A stretch of 7,356 nucleotides of DNA from Porticoccus sp. (GCA_002685455.1 NYXF01000042.1:1-7356); one strand, 5' to 3'; shown: positions 1 through 6,696, counted from the stretch's first letter. The notes: a model not told the origin generated them from the letters alone. Numbers and translations are program-made.

Positions 1-106
1 GGTTAGGCTAAAAGAATTCGCGTCAGGATTAAATATTATAGAGATTGATGATAATATATACGGAGGTTCAGATCCAAGAAGAGAAGGCTGCGCTATAGGA
101 GAATAA
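1..106 (+). CDS. ggt: gamma-glutamyltransferase, C-terminal end (partial)
   Basis: The reading frame beginning at base 2 is open from the window edge and encodes 34 residues before TAA at 104-106. The peptide ends in YGGSDPRREGCAIGE. The DPRR-x-G-x-A-x-G signature, preceded by a Tyr-Gly, is the typical C-terminus of gamma-glutamyltranspeptidases (GGT family). These periplasmic Ntn-hydrolases transfer or hydrolyse the gamma-glutamyl group of glutathione and related compounds. The catalytic threonine and the rest of the protein lie upstream of the window, so activity cannot be judged. The family call rests on this short tail alone, but the motif is distinctive. A gap of 84 bases separates it from the next start codon. 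Confidence 0.7.
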   Translation, partial: VRLKEFASGLNIIEIDDNIYGGSDPRREGCAIGE

Positions 107-190
107 CTGATCAACTTAAAGCTTAGAAGCAACAGTTCCTGCGCACAAATTGACATCAATGCAGTAAAGTTTGAATTTAACGGAGTAGTG

Positions 191-421
191 ATGCACGCCT
201 TAACAAAATGTATATATATATGGTTGGTATTGGCATCTATGAATGGCTATTGTGAGAACAATACGACTTCAATAAAGGATATAAAAGAGCAACCTAGCCC
301 AGACAAGTTAGAAGAAAAAAATATTTATATTAAGTGTGAAAAAAGGGCAAAATTAGCACCAACGGCTTATTCGACCAAAAGAATAAAAGCGTCATGCCTC
401 AAAGAACACGGCATAAAATAA
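191..421 (+). CDS. small secreted cysteine-containing protein, function unknown
   Basis: A 76-residue protein. The ATG at 191 is preferred over the GTG at 188 because GGAG at 182-185 sits 5 bases before the ATG but only 2 before the GTG. Residues 1 to about 20 form a plausible Sec signal peptide (Lys6, then a hydrophobic stretch ICYIWLVLA-like around residues 8-17), with cleavage likely near Gly19-Tyr20-Cys21. The mature part is short, polar and lysine-rich, with a cysteine pair at residues 49 and 69 and the ending SCLKEHGIK. The pattern C-x4-A...K-R...C-L-K loosely recalls the PsiF phosphate-starvation repeat, but the match is too weak for naming. The stop is 18 bases before the DUF2256 start, so the two are probably cotranscribed. 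Product unrecognised; function unknown. Confidence 0.55.
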   Translation: MHALTKCIYIWLVLASMNGYCENNTTSIKDIKEQPSPDKLEEKNIYIKCEKRAKLAPTAYSTKRIKASCLKEHGIK

Positions 422-439
422 TGTATCAAAAGGTTAACT

Positions 440-574
440 GTGAAAAAAATACATTTACCAGAGAAGATTTGTCTTGTATGCGACAAGCCTTTTAGTTGGC
501 GAAAAAAATGGGAAAAAGATTGGTCCTCCGTAAAATATTGTTCATTGCGGTGTAAAAAAATAAAGAAAAAATAA
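440..574 (+). CDS. DUF2256 family protein (small Cys4, probable zinc-binding)
   Basis: A 44-residue protein starting at GTG 440-442, with AAAAGG at 428-433 as ribosome-binding site 6 bases upstream. It begins [20 protein letters not shown] and continues with R-K-K-W-E-K-D-W, then V-K-Y-C-S-x-R-C and a lysine-rich tail. The arrangement LPEK-x-C-x2-C-x-(K/R)-PF-x-WRKKW-x3-W-x3-KYCS-x-RC is the hallmark of DUF2256, a very short family normally of about 40-55 residues. The four cysteines at 11, 14, 34 and 38 form two CxxC/CxxxC pairs that very probably hold one zinc ion. The family has no established function; in other genomes it is often near photolyase/cryptochrome-related genes, none of which is visible here. 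Its small size makes it easy to miss. Confidence 0.85.
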   Translation: MKKIHLPEKICLVCDKPFSWRKKWEKDWSSVKYCSLRCKKIKKK

Positions 575-592
575 ATAAGTATAAGTTTCTAT

Positions 593-614
593 ATATTCCA
601 TAAAATATTCCATA
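593..614. repeat. 10-bp direct repeat ATATTCCATA
   Basis: ATATTCCATA occurs at 593-602 and again at 605-614, with a 12-bp period. It lies just after the DUF2256 stop codon in AT-rich DNA. It may be slippage debris or a weak protein-binding site; nothing decides between these. Confidence 0.6.
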
Positions 615-974
615 TTAATTATAATTTATAAAAATGAAAGTAAATGAATGCGCAAAAGGTTTTCTCTTATGGAGCTTTTTAGTAAAAGAATATTCAAATA
701 GATTTGTTTGGAAAAACGCTCAGTGGCACAAATGATACCAAGAGGGTTACTCGATCTAATAAATAGAGATAAAAGATACGTTTGTCTTAATTTTAGCCAA
801 AAGAAAGAATATCCAATAAAAATTTTACTGGTAATAGAATTGAAAGAGTCAATGGAACTTTGTTCAACGTCATCATCAAAGATTTTTCAAAAATTGATTC
901 CTAGGAATTTTAGGAATATCAGAGGATTGAGGTTAGCTTGGAATCGGGAGAAATAAGTTGGGTTTACTAAGTTG

Positions 975-992
975 TGTGTACTATGTGTACTA
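975..992. repeat. 9-bp tandem repeat TGTGTACTA x2
   Basis: TGTGTACTA is repeated back to back at 975-983 and 984-992. A related TACTAAG at 965-971 recurs at 988-994. It is a short tandem duplication in gene-free DNA with no evident function. Confidence 0.6.
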
Positions 993-1113
993 AGAAAATA
1001 ATTAAATTGACGTAAAATTTCTAAAAATCGGCTTAAATATAATTTAAAAACTATATTTTTTTTCGAAAACAATTTACTTTGGTTATAAACTTATAATAAT
1101 ATTACCGATCTTT

Positions 1114-1142
1114 AATAACATACGCTAATAACATACGCTAAT
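1114..1142. repeat. 13-bp tandem duplication AATAACATACGCT
   Basis: Two exact copies of AATAACATACGCT are adjacent at 1114-1126 and 1127-1139, followed by the first three bases of a third (1140-1142). The duplication ends about 107 bases before the start of the 111-residue gene. That could make it an upstream regulatory repeat, or it may be only a replication-slippage product. Confidence 0.75.
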
Positions 1143-1194
1143 TCTATGTTTAAGAAAGTACTGGTTAAGTAAACAACATTTATTAGCCGAGCAT

Positions 1195-1223
1195 GTGAAC
1201 AATAACGTTGTTTTGGATATAAA
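1195..1223 (+). promoter_or_regulatory. possible promoter of the 111-residue gene
   Basis: A TATAAA hexamer at 1218-1223 (5 of 6 to the sigma-70 -10 consensus) lies 17 bases after GTGAAC at 1195-1200 (3 of 6 to TTGACA). Transcription would start near 1230, giving a short leader with GAGG at 1235-1238 before the ATG at 1249. A small inverted repeat, AACAA at 1198-1202 and TTGTT at 1208-1212, lies between the two hexamers and could be an operator. In DNA this AT-rich such matches arise by chance, hence the modest score. Confidence 0.35.
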
Positions 1224-1248
1224 AAAAATAATATGAGGATCTTTTATA

Positions 1249-1584
1249 ATGAAATTTGACGGAAAAAACTTAACAGATGGTGGTAAAATTGTTGCTAATG
1301 TAACGGGTATTAATGCTTCTAAAATGACTGTTGGGCGAGGCAAAAATAGTGTTATTGTTTATGACGGTGCAGATAACCTAAAACCTATAATGAATGTTAG
1401 ACGAGCTATCATGTATGAAGGCATCGGTACATTGCGTCCACTTGCATGTGTTCGGGAAGATAAAGTATACAAAGGCCTCAGTCATGACGACGTTATTGCT
1501 ACTATGGCACAGGTCGAGAAAGCTATTGAAGGCGAAGCCGACCCAATCACTAAAGCAGCGCTTTGGGTTGCGAAAGGACAATAA
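1249..1584 (+). CDS. hypothetical protein with 18-residue internal repeats
   Basis: A 111-residue protein with ATG start; TGAGG ending at 1238 is a plausible ribosome-binding site 10 bases upstream. It has no signal peptide and no membrane segment, so it should be cytoplasmic. Residues 35-76 contain a repeat of exact 18-residue period: V-I-V-Y-D-G...L-K-P-I...V-R (35-51), A-I-M-Y-E-G...L-R-P-L...V-R (53-69) and K-V-Y-K-G (72-76). The key residues are Tyr38/56/74 and Gly40/58/76. The alternating hydrophobic pattern suggests a row of beta-hairpins, and the remainder (about 78-111) looks helical. I do not recognise the family. The gene stands alone between a possible promoter and a strong terminator, so it is a monocistronic unit, and codon use and ribosome-binding site suggest a genuine gene. 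Confidence 0.8.
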   Translation: MKFDGKNLTDGGKIVANVTGINASKMTVGRGKNSVIVYDGADNLKPIMNVRRAIMYEGIGTLRPLACVREDKVYKGLSHDDVIATMAQVEKAIEGEADPITKAALWVAKGQ

Positions 1585-1612
1585 AGACATAATTTTTTCA
1601 AAAACAAGAACG

Positions 1613-1646
1613 AAGCGTTTTAAAGTTTATTTAAAACGCTTTTTTT
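1613..1646 (+). terminator. intrinsic terminator after the 111-residue gene, possibly bidirectional
   Basis: AAGCGTTTTAAA (1613-1624) and TTTAAAACGCTT (1630-1641) form a perfect 12-bp stem around the 5-base loop GTTTA. The T run extends from 1640 to 1646. The hairpin lies 29 bases after the stop of the plus-strand gene and 18 bases beyond the end of argF on the other strand. On the minus strand it is followed by a moderately T-rich CGTTCTTGTTTTT, so it may also end argDF transcription. Confidence 0.9.
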
Positions 1647-1658
1647 ATTACAAAACAT

Positions 1659-2576
1659 TTATTTTAATTTTTTTTCACTTAAAAGAAACTCTATTAATGC
1701 TTTTTGTGAATGTAGTCTGTTTTCAGCGGCGAGCCAAACTGCTGAGTATCCTGAGTCCATGATAGTGTCATTAATTTCTTCCCCTCTATATGCAGGAAGA
1801 CAATGCATAAATAATGACCTTTCGTTTGATTTCTCCATTAGTGATTCGTTTACTTGAAAATCTTTAAATGATTTTTTGCGTAAGATTTTTTCAGATTCCT
1901 GACCCATTGATGTCCAAGTATCTGTAATGACTAAGTCTGCACCAGCAACTGCTTCAACTGGGTCATGCACAAGAGTGACATTCTCTTTTAATTCATCCGA
2001 TATTGTTTCTTGTGGTTCAAATCCTCTAGGACATCCAATTTTGAGTTGAAAATCAAGCATACCTGCAGCATGCATATAGGTTTGACACATATTATTTCCA
2101 TCACCGATCCAAGTTACTTTCTTGCCTTCTATATCACCCCTAAGCTCGATAAATGCTTGCATATCAGCTAACAACTGACATGGATGATGATCGTCTGTTA
2201 AAGCGTTTATGACAGGGACTGATGAGTGTAATGCAAAATTTTCAATATATCTCTGACTGAATGTTCTCATCATTATTATATCTACCATGCTTGATATTAC
2301 TCTTGCTGAGTCTTCTGTACATTCACCCCGACCTAATTGCGTATCGTTTGGTGATAAAAAAAGCGCACTTCCTCCTAATTGAGCCATTCCTGTTTCAAAA
2401 GACACCCTTGTTCGGGTAGATGATTTTTCAAAAATCATTGCCATAACTTTTCCTATAAAAGGCTGATATATAACGCCTTTTTTATGCTCTTCTTTAAGTT
2501 GAGCGGCCCTCAATAATATTTTTTTTAGTTCTTTTCTTGAGAGATCTTTTAATGTCAGAAAGTGTCTAGACCCCAT
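1659..2576 (-). CDS. argF: ornithine carbamoyltransferase (anabolic)
   Basis: A 305-residue cytosolic enzyme that joins carbamoyl phosphate to ornithine to give citrulline in arginine synthesis. Its length equals that of Pseudomonas-type anabolic ArgF. The carbamoyl-phosphate loop S-x-R-T lies within FEKSSTRTRVSFE (residues 49-61) and HPCQ is at 131-134. The domain-linking GDGNNMC starts at 158, the ornithine loop DTWTSMGQE is at 219-227 and the catalytic HCLP at 258-261. All key residues are present. The ATG at 2574-2576 overlaps the end of argD by 11 bp, which points to translational coupling; AAAGGGG lies about 10 bases upstream, inside argD. The overall sequence fits the anabolic type better than the catabolic ArcB type, and the argD neighbour supports this. 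Confidence 0.97.
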   Translation of the reverse strand: MGSRHFLTLKDLSRKELKKILLRAAQLKEEHKKGVIYQPFIGKVMAMIFEKSSTRTRVSFETGMAQLGGSALFLSPNDTQLGRGECTEDSARVISSMVDIIMMRTFSQRYIENFALHSSVPVINALTDDHHPCQLLADMQAFIELRGDIEGKKVTWIGDGNNMCQTYMHAAGMLDFQLKIGCPRGFEPQETISDELKENVTLVHDPVEAVAGADLVITDTWTSMGQESEKILRKKSFKDFQVNESLMEKSNERSLFMHCLPAYRGEEINDTIMDSGYSAVWLAAENRLHSQKALIEFLLSEKKLK

Positions 2577-3753
2577 ATTGATACCGCCCCTTTATTATCA
2601 ACTTACTGAGTACATTAATAAGAATATCTATTTGCTCACTTGTTATGTTGAGAGGAGGGAGTATTCGAATAGTAGATCCAGCAGTAACATTAATCAAAAG
2701 CCCCTGTTCGGCTGCCAAATCGACCAAATTTTTACATTGGGCATTTAGTTCAATTCCGATCATCAGGCCCTGGCCTCTTACTTCAAGAACATTATCACAG
2801 TCCTCGAGATTTTTACTGAAAAGACTTTTGATAATCTCACCCTGTTTCTTTGCATTTTCAGCAAGTTTGTTACTTAATATAGTTTCTATAGTAGCTAGTG
2901 CTGCCGCACATGCCAGTGGATTTCCACCAAATGTTGAACCATGACTTCCTGGATTCATTAAATCAGCCGCTTTAACTCCAGCAAGGCAAGCTCCAATAGG
3001 AACACCATTTGCTAGGCCTTTGGCTGTAGTAACAATGTCTGGAAGAATACCGAACTGTTGGTAGTTGAAATAGGAGCCTGTCCTCGCGTTGCCCGTTTGA
3101 ATTTCGTCAACAATCATTAGCCAATCATATTCATCACAAATTTGACGAAGATTTTTCAGATAGCTTGAATCTGGGACAATTACTCCACCTTCTCCTTGAA
3201 TTGGCTCAACTAATATACCGACTATATCTTTATTTTTTTCTGCAATCTTTTTTATCGCTATGACATCATTATAAGGAGCTCTTAAAAATCCGTTAAGTAA
3301 TGGCGCAAAACCTTGTTGGTAGCTATCACTTCCTGTTGCTGATATTGTAGCCATTGTTCTTCCATGAAATGAGTTTTCCATAACAATAATTGTTGGATTG
3401 GAGCTTTGTTTTTTTGCACCATAGAGCCTTGCAAGTTTAATAGCGGCTTCATTAGCTTCAGCACCGGAGTTACTAAAAAAAAGCTTTTCCAAGCCAGATA
3501 TTTTTTTTAGCTTTTCAGCTAATATCTCTTGAGCTCCAATATTATAAAGGTTAGAGCAATGTATAATTTTATGTGCCTGAGTGGATAAAGCTTCTGTTAT
3601 AGCAGGGTGTGCATGACCTAAGCCACAAACTGCTATCCCAGACACCATGTCCAAATAGCGCTTACCGTTAGTATCCCAAACCCAAGATCCATCTCCTTTA
3701 CATAAGGTGATTTTTCTAGTGCCATAGTTGTTCATTAATGCACTGCTGACCAT
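2566..3753 (-). CDS. argD: acetylornithine aminotransferase
   Basis: A 395-residue class-III (fold type I) PLP aminotransferase that converts N-acetylglutamate semialdehyde to N-acetylornithine. Homologues may also act as succinyldiaminopimelate aminotransferases. Visible landmarks are SNSGAEANEAAIK (94-106, phosphate binding), FHGRT (129-133), the PLP-ring aspartate D216 in VDEIQTG, the Schiff-base lysine K245 in TTAKGLANG, and the TFGGNPLACAAA segment starting at 274. The usual G-x-G-R-T-G after DEIQT reads G-N-A-R-T-G, with Ala223 for the second glycine. The start at 3753 is supported by AGGA (forward 3759-3762) 5 bases upstream; Met7 is the alternative. The gene precedes argF with an 11-bp overlap, so the two form one transcription unit. 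Arginine-biosynthetic specificity is inferred from this linkage. Confidence 0.96.
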   Translation of the reverse strand: MVSSALMNNYGTRKITLCKGDGSWVWDTNGKRYLDMVSGIAVCGLGHAHPAITEALSTQAHKIIHCSNLYNIGAQEILAEKLKKISGLEKLFFSNSGAEANEAAIKLARLYGAKKQSSNPTIIVMENSFHGRTMATISATGSDSYQQGFAPLLNGFLRAPYNDVIAIKKIAEKNKDIVGILVEPIQGEGGVIVPDSSYLKNLRQICDEYDWLMIVDEIQTGNARTGSYFNYQQFGILPDIVTTAKGLANGVPIGACLAGVKAADLMNPGSHGSTFGGNPLACAAALATIETILSNKLAENAKKQGEIIKSLFSKNLEDCDNVLEVRGQGLMIGIELNAQCKNLVDLAAEQGLLINVTAGSTIRILPPLNITSEQIDILINVLSKLIIKGRYQYGV

Positions 3754-3803
3754 ATTTTTCCTATTGTGCTTGAATAAAACAGCTTATCTAATGAAACTGA
3801 AAC

Positions 3804-3827
3804 AAAAAAAGGCAGCTAATAGCTACC
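3804..3827 (-). terminator. intrinsic terminator of the porin operon
   Basis: On the minus strand, GGTAGCT (from 3827), the loop ATT and AGCTGCC form a 7-bp stem with one G-U pair, followed immediately by seven T (3810-3804). It lies about 70 bases after the stop of the PepSY gene and about 50 bases before the argD start. This separates the porin-FMN-PepSY unit from argDF, which then needs its own promoter in 3754-3803. Confidence 0.85.
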
Positions 3828-3895
3828 TATATGAATGAATGTTATAAGGTATTTTATAAGTTGGCAATGGCCTATAAAAATAAATTATAAATCTA

Positions 3896-4702
3896 TCACG
3901 AAGCCTTAGCTGCTTTTTTTAGGCGCTTCAAATGTTTTTTATGACGCTTCGCGAGCTTTTTGCGGCGCTTCATAAGCCAAACATAGGTTCCTGTCATAGC
4001 TAAAAATACAGTTAACAGACCCATAAAGTCAACAAACAGCACGCCTAGATCACCAAAAAACCGACCACTATGTAAATCTAAAATTACTGTTTCTAGGGAT
4101 ATGCCAGGTAACTGTGAGCTCTGCTTCAGTTCATCCACTATAGTTGATGGTAACGATGAGGGAAGAGGCCAGCTTTCTATAATCAATTCACTGGGTTCAA
4201 TTTCAAGTGTATTGATATCTAGCGACAAAATTTCATTATGAGATTGAATTAATAGCGTATCATCGAGATATCTCATATTAGTTGTATGTTCTGGCAGACC
4301 ACTGAGCGTATTAATTTTTTCTACAAGTTCACCATTAAAATTGAAGATAACTAATTCGTCTTTGCATAAAGCAGTTAAAAAACTATCTGTACGTGTAGCA
4401 TTTAAGAGAGGAGGCACACAAGAGGCGACAGGCTGCCCGTCTAAAAATAGCTCACGATCTCCAGGGTGATAAATCCATTGCTTTCCAACCTCAAAACCAG
4501 TTAATGCAACTGTTTCGAAGCCGTACCAATCGAGAAGCCATTCGAAGCTAAGGATTTTTTTGCTAAGACCCGCTGCCGGTGAGTGATTTAAAAGTATTCC
4601 TGTAATCGAGAGAAAAACTAATACAACCATGATCGACAAACCAACCCGTCGATGCCATCGCAAGTTAAAAGAGATGTTCTTTTTTAAACGTTTGGATTTC
4701 AA
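3896..4702 (-). CDS. PepSY-associated transmembrane protein, short form
   Basis: A 268-residue inner-membrane protein. I prefer the TTG at 4700-4702 because AGGA (forward 4712-4715) lies 9 bases upstream; the frame can also open at TTG 4718-4720, six codons longer, but with no ribosome-binding site. After a basic N-terminus (FNLRWHRRVGL) comes transmembrane helix 1 at about 21-38, then a periplasmic part of about 180 residues. LDLHSGRFFGDLG follows at 208-220 and helix 2 at about 220-244. The W-H-R-x-x-G start and L-D-L-H-x-G-R before the last helix are hallmarks of PepSY-TM proteins (PiuB/FoxB-like ferric-siderophore reductases are larger relatives). His17 and His210 could bind heme or metal. 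The cytoplasmic tail (245-268) carries 14 Lys/Arg in 24 residues. It is the third gene of the Fur-controlled operon. A role as electron donor to the FMN protein is inferred. Confidence 0.8.
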   Translation of the reverse strand: MKSKRLKKNISFNLRWHRRVGLSIMVVLVFLSITGILLNHSPAAGLSKKILSFEWLLDWYGFETVALTGFEVGKQWIYHPGDRELFLDGQPVASCVPPLLNATRTDSFLTALCKDELVIFNFNGELVEKINTLSGLPEHTTNMRYLDDTLLIQSHNEILSLDINTLEIEPSELIIESWPLPSSLPSTIVDELKQSSQLPGISLETVILDLHSGRFFGDLGVLFVDFMGLLTVFLAMTGTYVWLMKRRKKLAKRHKKHLKRLKKAAKAS

Positions 4703-4711
4703 ATGTGATGT

Positions 4712-4715
4712 TCCT
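4712..4715 (-). promoter_or_regulatory. ribosome-binding site supporting the TTG 4702 start
   Basis: AGGA on the minus strand, 9 bases before the TTG at 4700-4702. It falls within the first codons of the longer frame from 4720, which itself has no Shine-Dalgarno sequence. This argues for the shorter PepSY protein. Confidence 0.5.
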
Positions 4716-4746
4716 GTCAAGAAATACAGTATACATTGATTTGGTG

Positions 4747-5334
4747 TTAATTAAGAGCTGCCACCTGCTGGTGATAAAATAACGCAAGCCTGGCTATTTT
4801 ATTTAATGCCCACACCGATAAAGTAGCGCCTGTAATACCATCAATATTCTGATCCAGTTCATAATCAGGTGTCATTTTTACATTCTTATATTGATTTGTG
4901 AATGATGGGTAGCGGACTTCCCATCCACGAGATTCTCTAAAGGCTAAAACCTTGAGATGTTCAATATGAAAATCTTCAACACTACCACTCACTATGACAC
5001 CCACTGTTATGGGTCTTTCTTTGCCTATTTCTTCTAGTATCCAAGCAGTCTTCTCATTCTCGCTATAATATCTGGCACGCATACCTCTAATAGGGCGGCC
5101 GAGAATTTCAGTGGACATTTTTTTTAGCTCTGGTGTTAGCCAAAGAGATTCTGGTTTAGATGGTGGCTCATTAAAATTTTCGATTAAAAACTCTGGAGTT
5201 GTTTGATATACCGCACTATGGGCTTTATTTGGATTTACAAGAAAAATACACAGAAATAGAAAAAAGAGAGCCACGAATGTGACCCTCTTCATTTCGGTTC
5301 TTACGATGTAATACTTACTTATATTTTTTAACAT
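4747..5334 (-). CDS. exported FMN-binding domain protein, probably flavinylated
   Basis: A protein of up to 195 residues. Neither possible ATG has a clear Shine-Dalgarno sequence, so the full frame is given. Met15 (start 5292) is attractive because it yields a tidy signal peptide: MKRV, a hydrophobic core at 18-34, and likely cleavage after AHSA (38-41). The mature part holds an FMN-binding domain as in RnfG, NqrC and NosR, with D-G-I-T-G-A-T-L-S at 165-173. In that family the threonine of (S/T)GAT (here Thr171) receives FMN through a phosphoester bond made by ApbE; no apbE is present in this window. I see no heme-binding CxxCH. It sits 13 bases after the porin gene and upstream of the PepSY gene. 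This fits a periplasmic electron carrier between the membrane protein and an outer substrate, which is inference. Confidence 0.85.
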   Translation of the reverse strand: MLKNISKYYIVRTEMKRVTFVALFFLFLCIFLVNPNKAHSAVYQTTPEFLIENFNEPPSKPESLWLTPELKKMSTEILGRPIRGMRARYYSENEKTAWILEEIGKERPITVGVIVSGSVEDFHIEHLKVLAFRESRGWEVRYPSFTNQYKNVKMTPDYELDQNIDGITGATLSVWALNKIARLALFYHQQVAALN

Positions 5335-5347
5335 AATAATAATGATA

Positions 5348-6619
5348 CTAGAAATCGTAGCCTACACCTAAATTGTAGCCTTTGTATTCAGTTCCACTGT
5401 CATTATCTTGGTCGAAGTAGTCAGCTTTAAGAACAACGCGCGGATGTATGTAATAATTAAATCCTACATCAAATTGTTCTTTTTCTGAATTTTGACTTCC
5501 GCCAGCAGTATTATCGTATTCGTTAAAGCGTGCAAAAACACCAAGCTTTTTAGTGACCTGAAAAGATGGTTCAATATACCATCCTTCCTGCTCGTCTGCA
5601 CCAGCTTTAACAGTTTCAATATTGTCATCAAGATCCCATTGTGCATAAAGTGCTCTTAAACCAAATGGCCCTTTTTTATAGGCAAGATGAGCTTCGATTA
5701 AATCAGCTTCAACACCTTCAACGCCATTAATTTTTTCACTTTGCCAAACATCTTCTTGGTGTTGGTAGGTAGCTGCTAATTCTAAGCCAGGAATACCGGT
5801 GTACTTGATTCGTGCTGTATAAGCAAGATCGTCACCTTTAGCATTACTTGTTTTCTGACGACCATCACGAATTTTGTATTTGCCTGAACTAGTTGCACCT
5901 AAGACTGGATCACCCGCAGCACCAACATCAGCTACAACTTTCTCTGCACCATTAATATATAAGCCAGAGTGAGCACCTATATCATAGCTCAAACCTTGAG
6001 TGAGTTCTCCGCTAAACATAACACCACCTTCCCACCATGTAGCTGGAAGGATATTCTTTTCAACTGGGTTACGCTCAACGCCATAAAAGGTTGGTGGTTC
6101 ATGAGTTTCATTCAAAATACCTACTGGAATTAAGAATACACCAGCTTTAGCTCTATGCCCTTCAGTGTAATCCCATTCTATATAAGCCTGTTCAACTTCA
6201 ACTTCACCACCTTTCCCTTCACCTGCAAGTGCATGTTCAATCTCGAATTCAGAGAAGAATCTTAATTTATCGTTGTATTCATGACCTACAAATAAAACGA
6301 ATCGATGTAAATCAAATTCATCTTTTGAAGAGGTTGAATTATCAGAGTTATGGTTGTTGTAGTGAAGCTCGCCATAACCACCCATAGTAGTCTTGGTAGC
6401 CCATTCCGCTAATTTTGCAGTTGGACTAGAAGTGATTTCCTCTACAGCTGTAAATGTAGATTCAGTTTTAGCATTGTTTTCAGCTAGCCCATCTTTAAGG
6501 GTAGCGATTTCCGCTGCTTGTTTTTGAATCAATTCATACATTTCATCAAGAGTTGGCTTTGCATCTACCGCAAAAGCCACAGACAGGAGTGCAACTCCTA
6601 TTATTGTTGTTCTAAACAT
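5348..6619 (-). CDS. outer-membrane porin with N-terminal coiled coil
   Basis: A 423-residue beta-barrel porin. The frame is open upstream to ATG 6715, but the start at 6617-6619 is chosen because CGGAG lies 9 bases before it and a clean signal peptide follows (MFRTTIIGVALLSVAFAVDA, cleavage after VDA at residue 20). The longer start would fall inside a Fur operator. Residues about 24-60 are a heptad-like helix, as in trimeric porins with a periplasmic coiled coil. The barrel runs from GGYGELHYN (about 80) to the C-terminal GYNLGVGYDF, ending in the phenylalanine expected for BAM insertion. The segment GVFLIPVGILNETHEPPTFYG (160-180) and the general layout recall phosphate-selective porin O/P-like or DcaP-like proteins; substrate unknown. 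There is no TonB box or plug. It is first gene of the Fur-controlled operon. Confidence 0.88.
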   Translation of the reverse strand: MFRTTIIGVALLSVAFAVDAKPTLDEMYELIQKQAAEIATLKDGLAENNAKTESTFTAVEEITSSPTAKLAEWATKTTMGGYGELHYNNHNSDNSTSSKDEFDLHRFVLFVGHEYNDKLRFFSEFEIEHALAGEGKGGEVEVEQAYIEWDYTEGHRAKAGVFLIPVGILNETHEPPTFYGVERNPVEKNILPATWWEGGVMFSGELTQGLSYDIGAHSGLYINGAEKVVADVGAAGDPVLGATSSGKYKIRDGRQKTSNAKGDDLAYTARIKYTGIPGLELAATYQHQEDVWQSEKINGVEGVEADLIEAHLAYKKGPFGLRALYAQWDLDDNIETVKAGADEQEGWYIEPSFQVTKKLGVFARFNEYDNTAGGSQNSEKEQFDVGFNYYIHPRVVLKADYFDQDNDSGTEYKGYNLGVGYDF

Positions 6620-6628
6620 TTTGCCGAT

Positions 6629-6633
6629 CTCCG
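6629..6633 (-). promoter_or_regulatory. ribosome-binding site fixing the porin start
   Basis: CGGAG on the minus strand, 9 bases before ATG 6617-6619. It rules against the upstream in-frame ATG at 6715, which has no such sequence and lies inside an operator. Confidence 0.75.
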
Positions 6634-6696
6634 TATTAATAAGACTTTTTATTAACTCTACTAAGCTAACCGAGACACTATACACTATTAATCTAC

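Larger units (their letters stand above)
575..1248. other. 674-base stretch without a supportable gene
   Basis: The stretch is strongly AT-rich. The longest plus-strand frame (708-956, TTG start, 82 codons) has no Shine-Dalgarno sequence and no family resemblance. A 33-codon frame at 634-735 also lacks a convincing ribosome-binding site, and the minus-strand frames are low-complexity. Both plus-strand frames could be remnants of a decayed gene, but I cannot name a parent. Visible structure is limited to three short direct repeats (593-614, 975-992, 1114-1142), a perfect 12-bp palindrome ATTCCTAGGAAT at 897-908, and the presumed promoter of the gene at 1249. I see no tRNA-like or other structured RNA. 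Confidence 0.5.

Noticed and set aside
150..178. TTGACA at 150-155 as a -35 element for the small secreted gene
   Set aside because: The hexamer is perfect, but no acceptable -10 follows at 16-18 bases, and the start point would fall on the ribosome-binding site.
634..735. 33-codon frame beginning with ATG at 634
   Set aside because: It is short, lacks a ribosome-binding site and resembles no family. It could be a gene remnant, but no parent is identifiable.
708..956. 82-codon plus-strand frame with TTG start
   Set aside because: It has no ribosome-binding site, no recognisable motif and an AT-rich composition; it is treated as part of the gene-free stretch.
1394..1762. 122-codon plus-strand frame running across the terminator into argF
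   Set aside because: It overlaps the 111-residue gene in another frame, spans the terminator and enters argF antisense; it is a shadow.
3768..3840. Possible ArgR box upstream of argD
   Set aside because: Only half-sites such as TGAATA at 3771-3776 are present; no paired TGAAT-N4-ATTCA arrangement was found.
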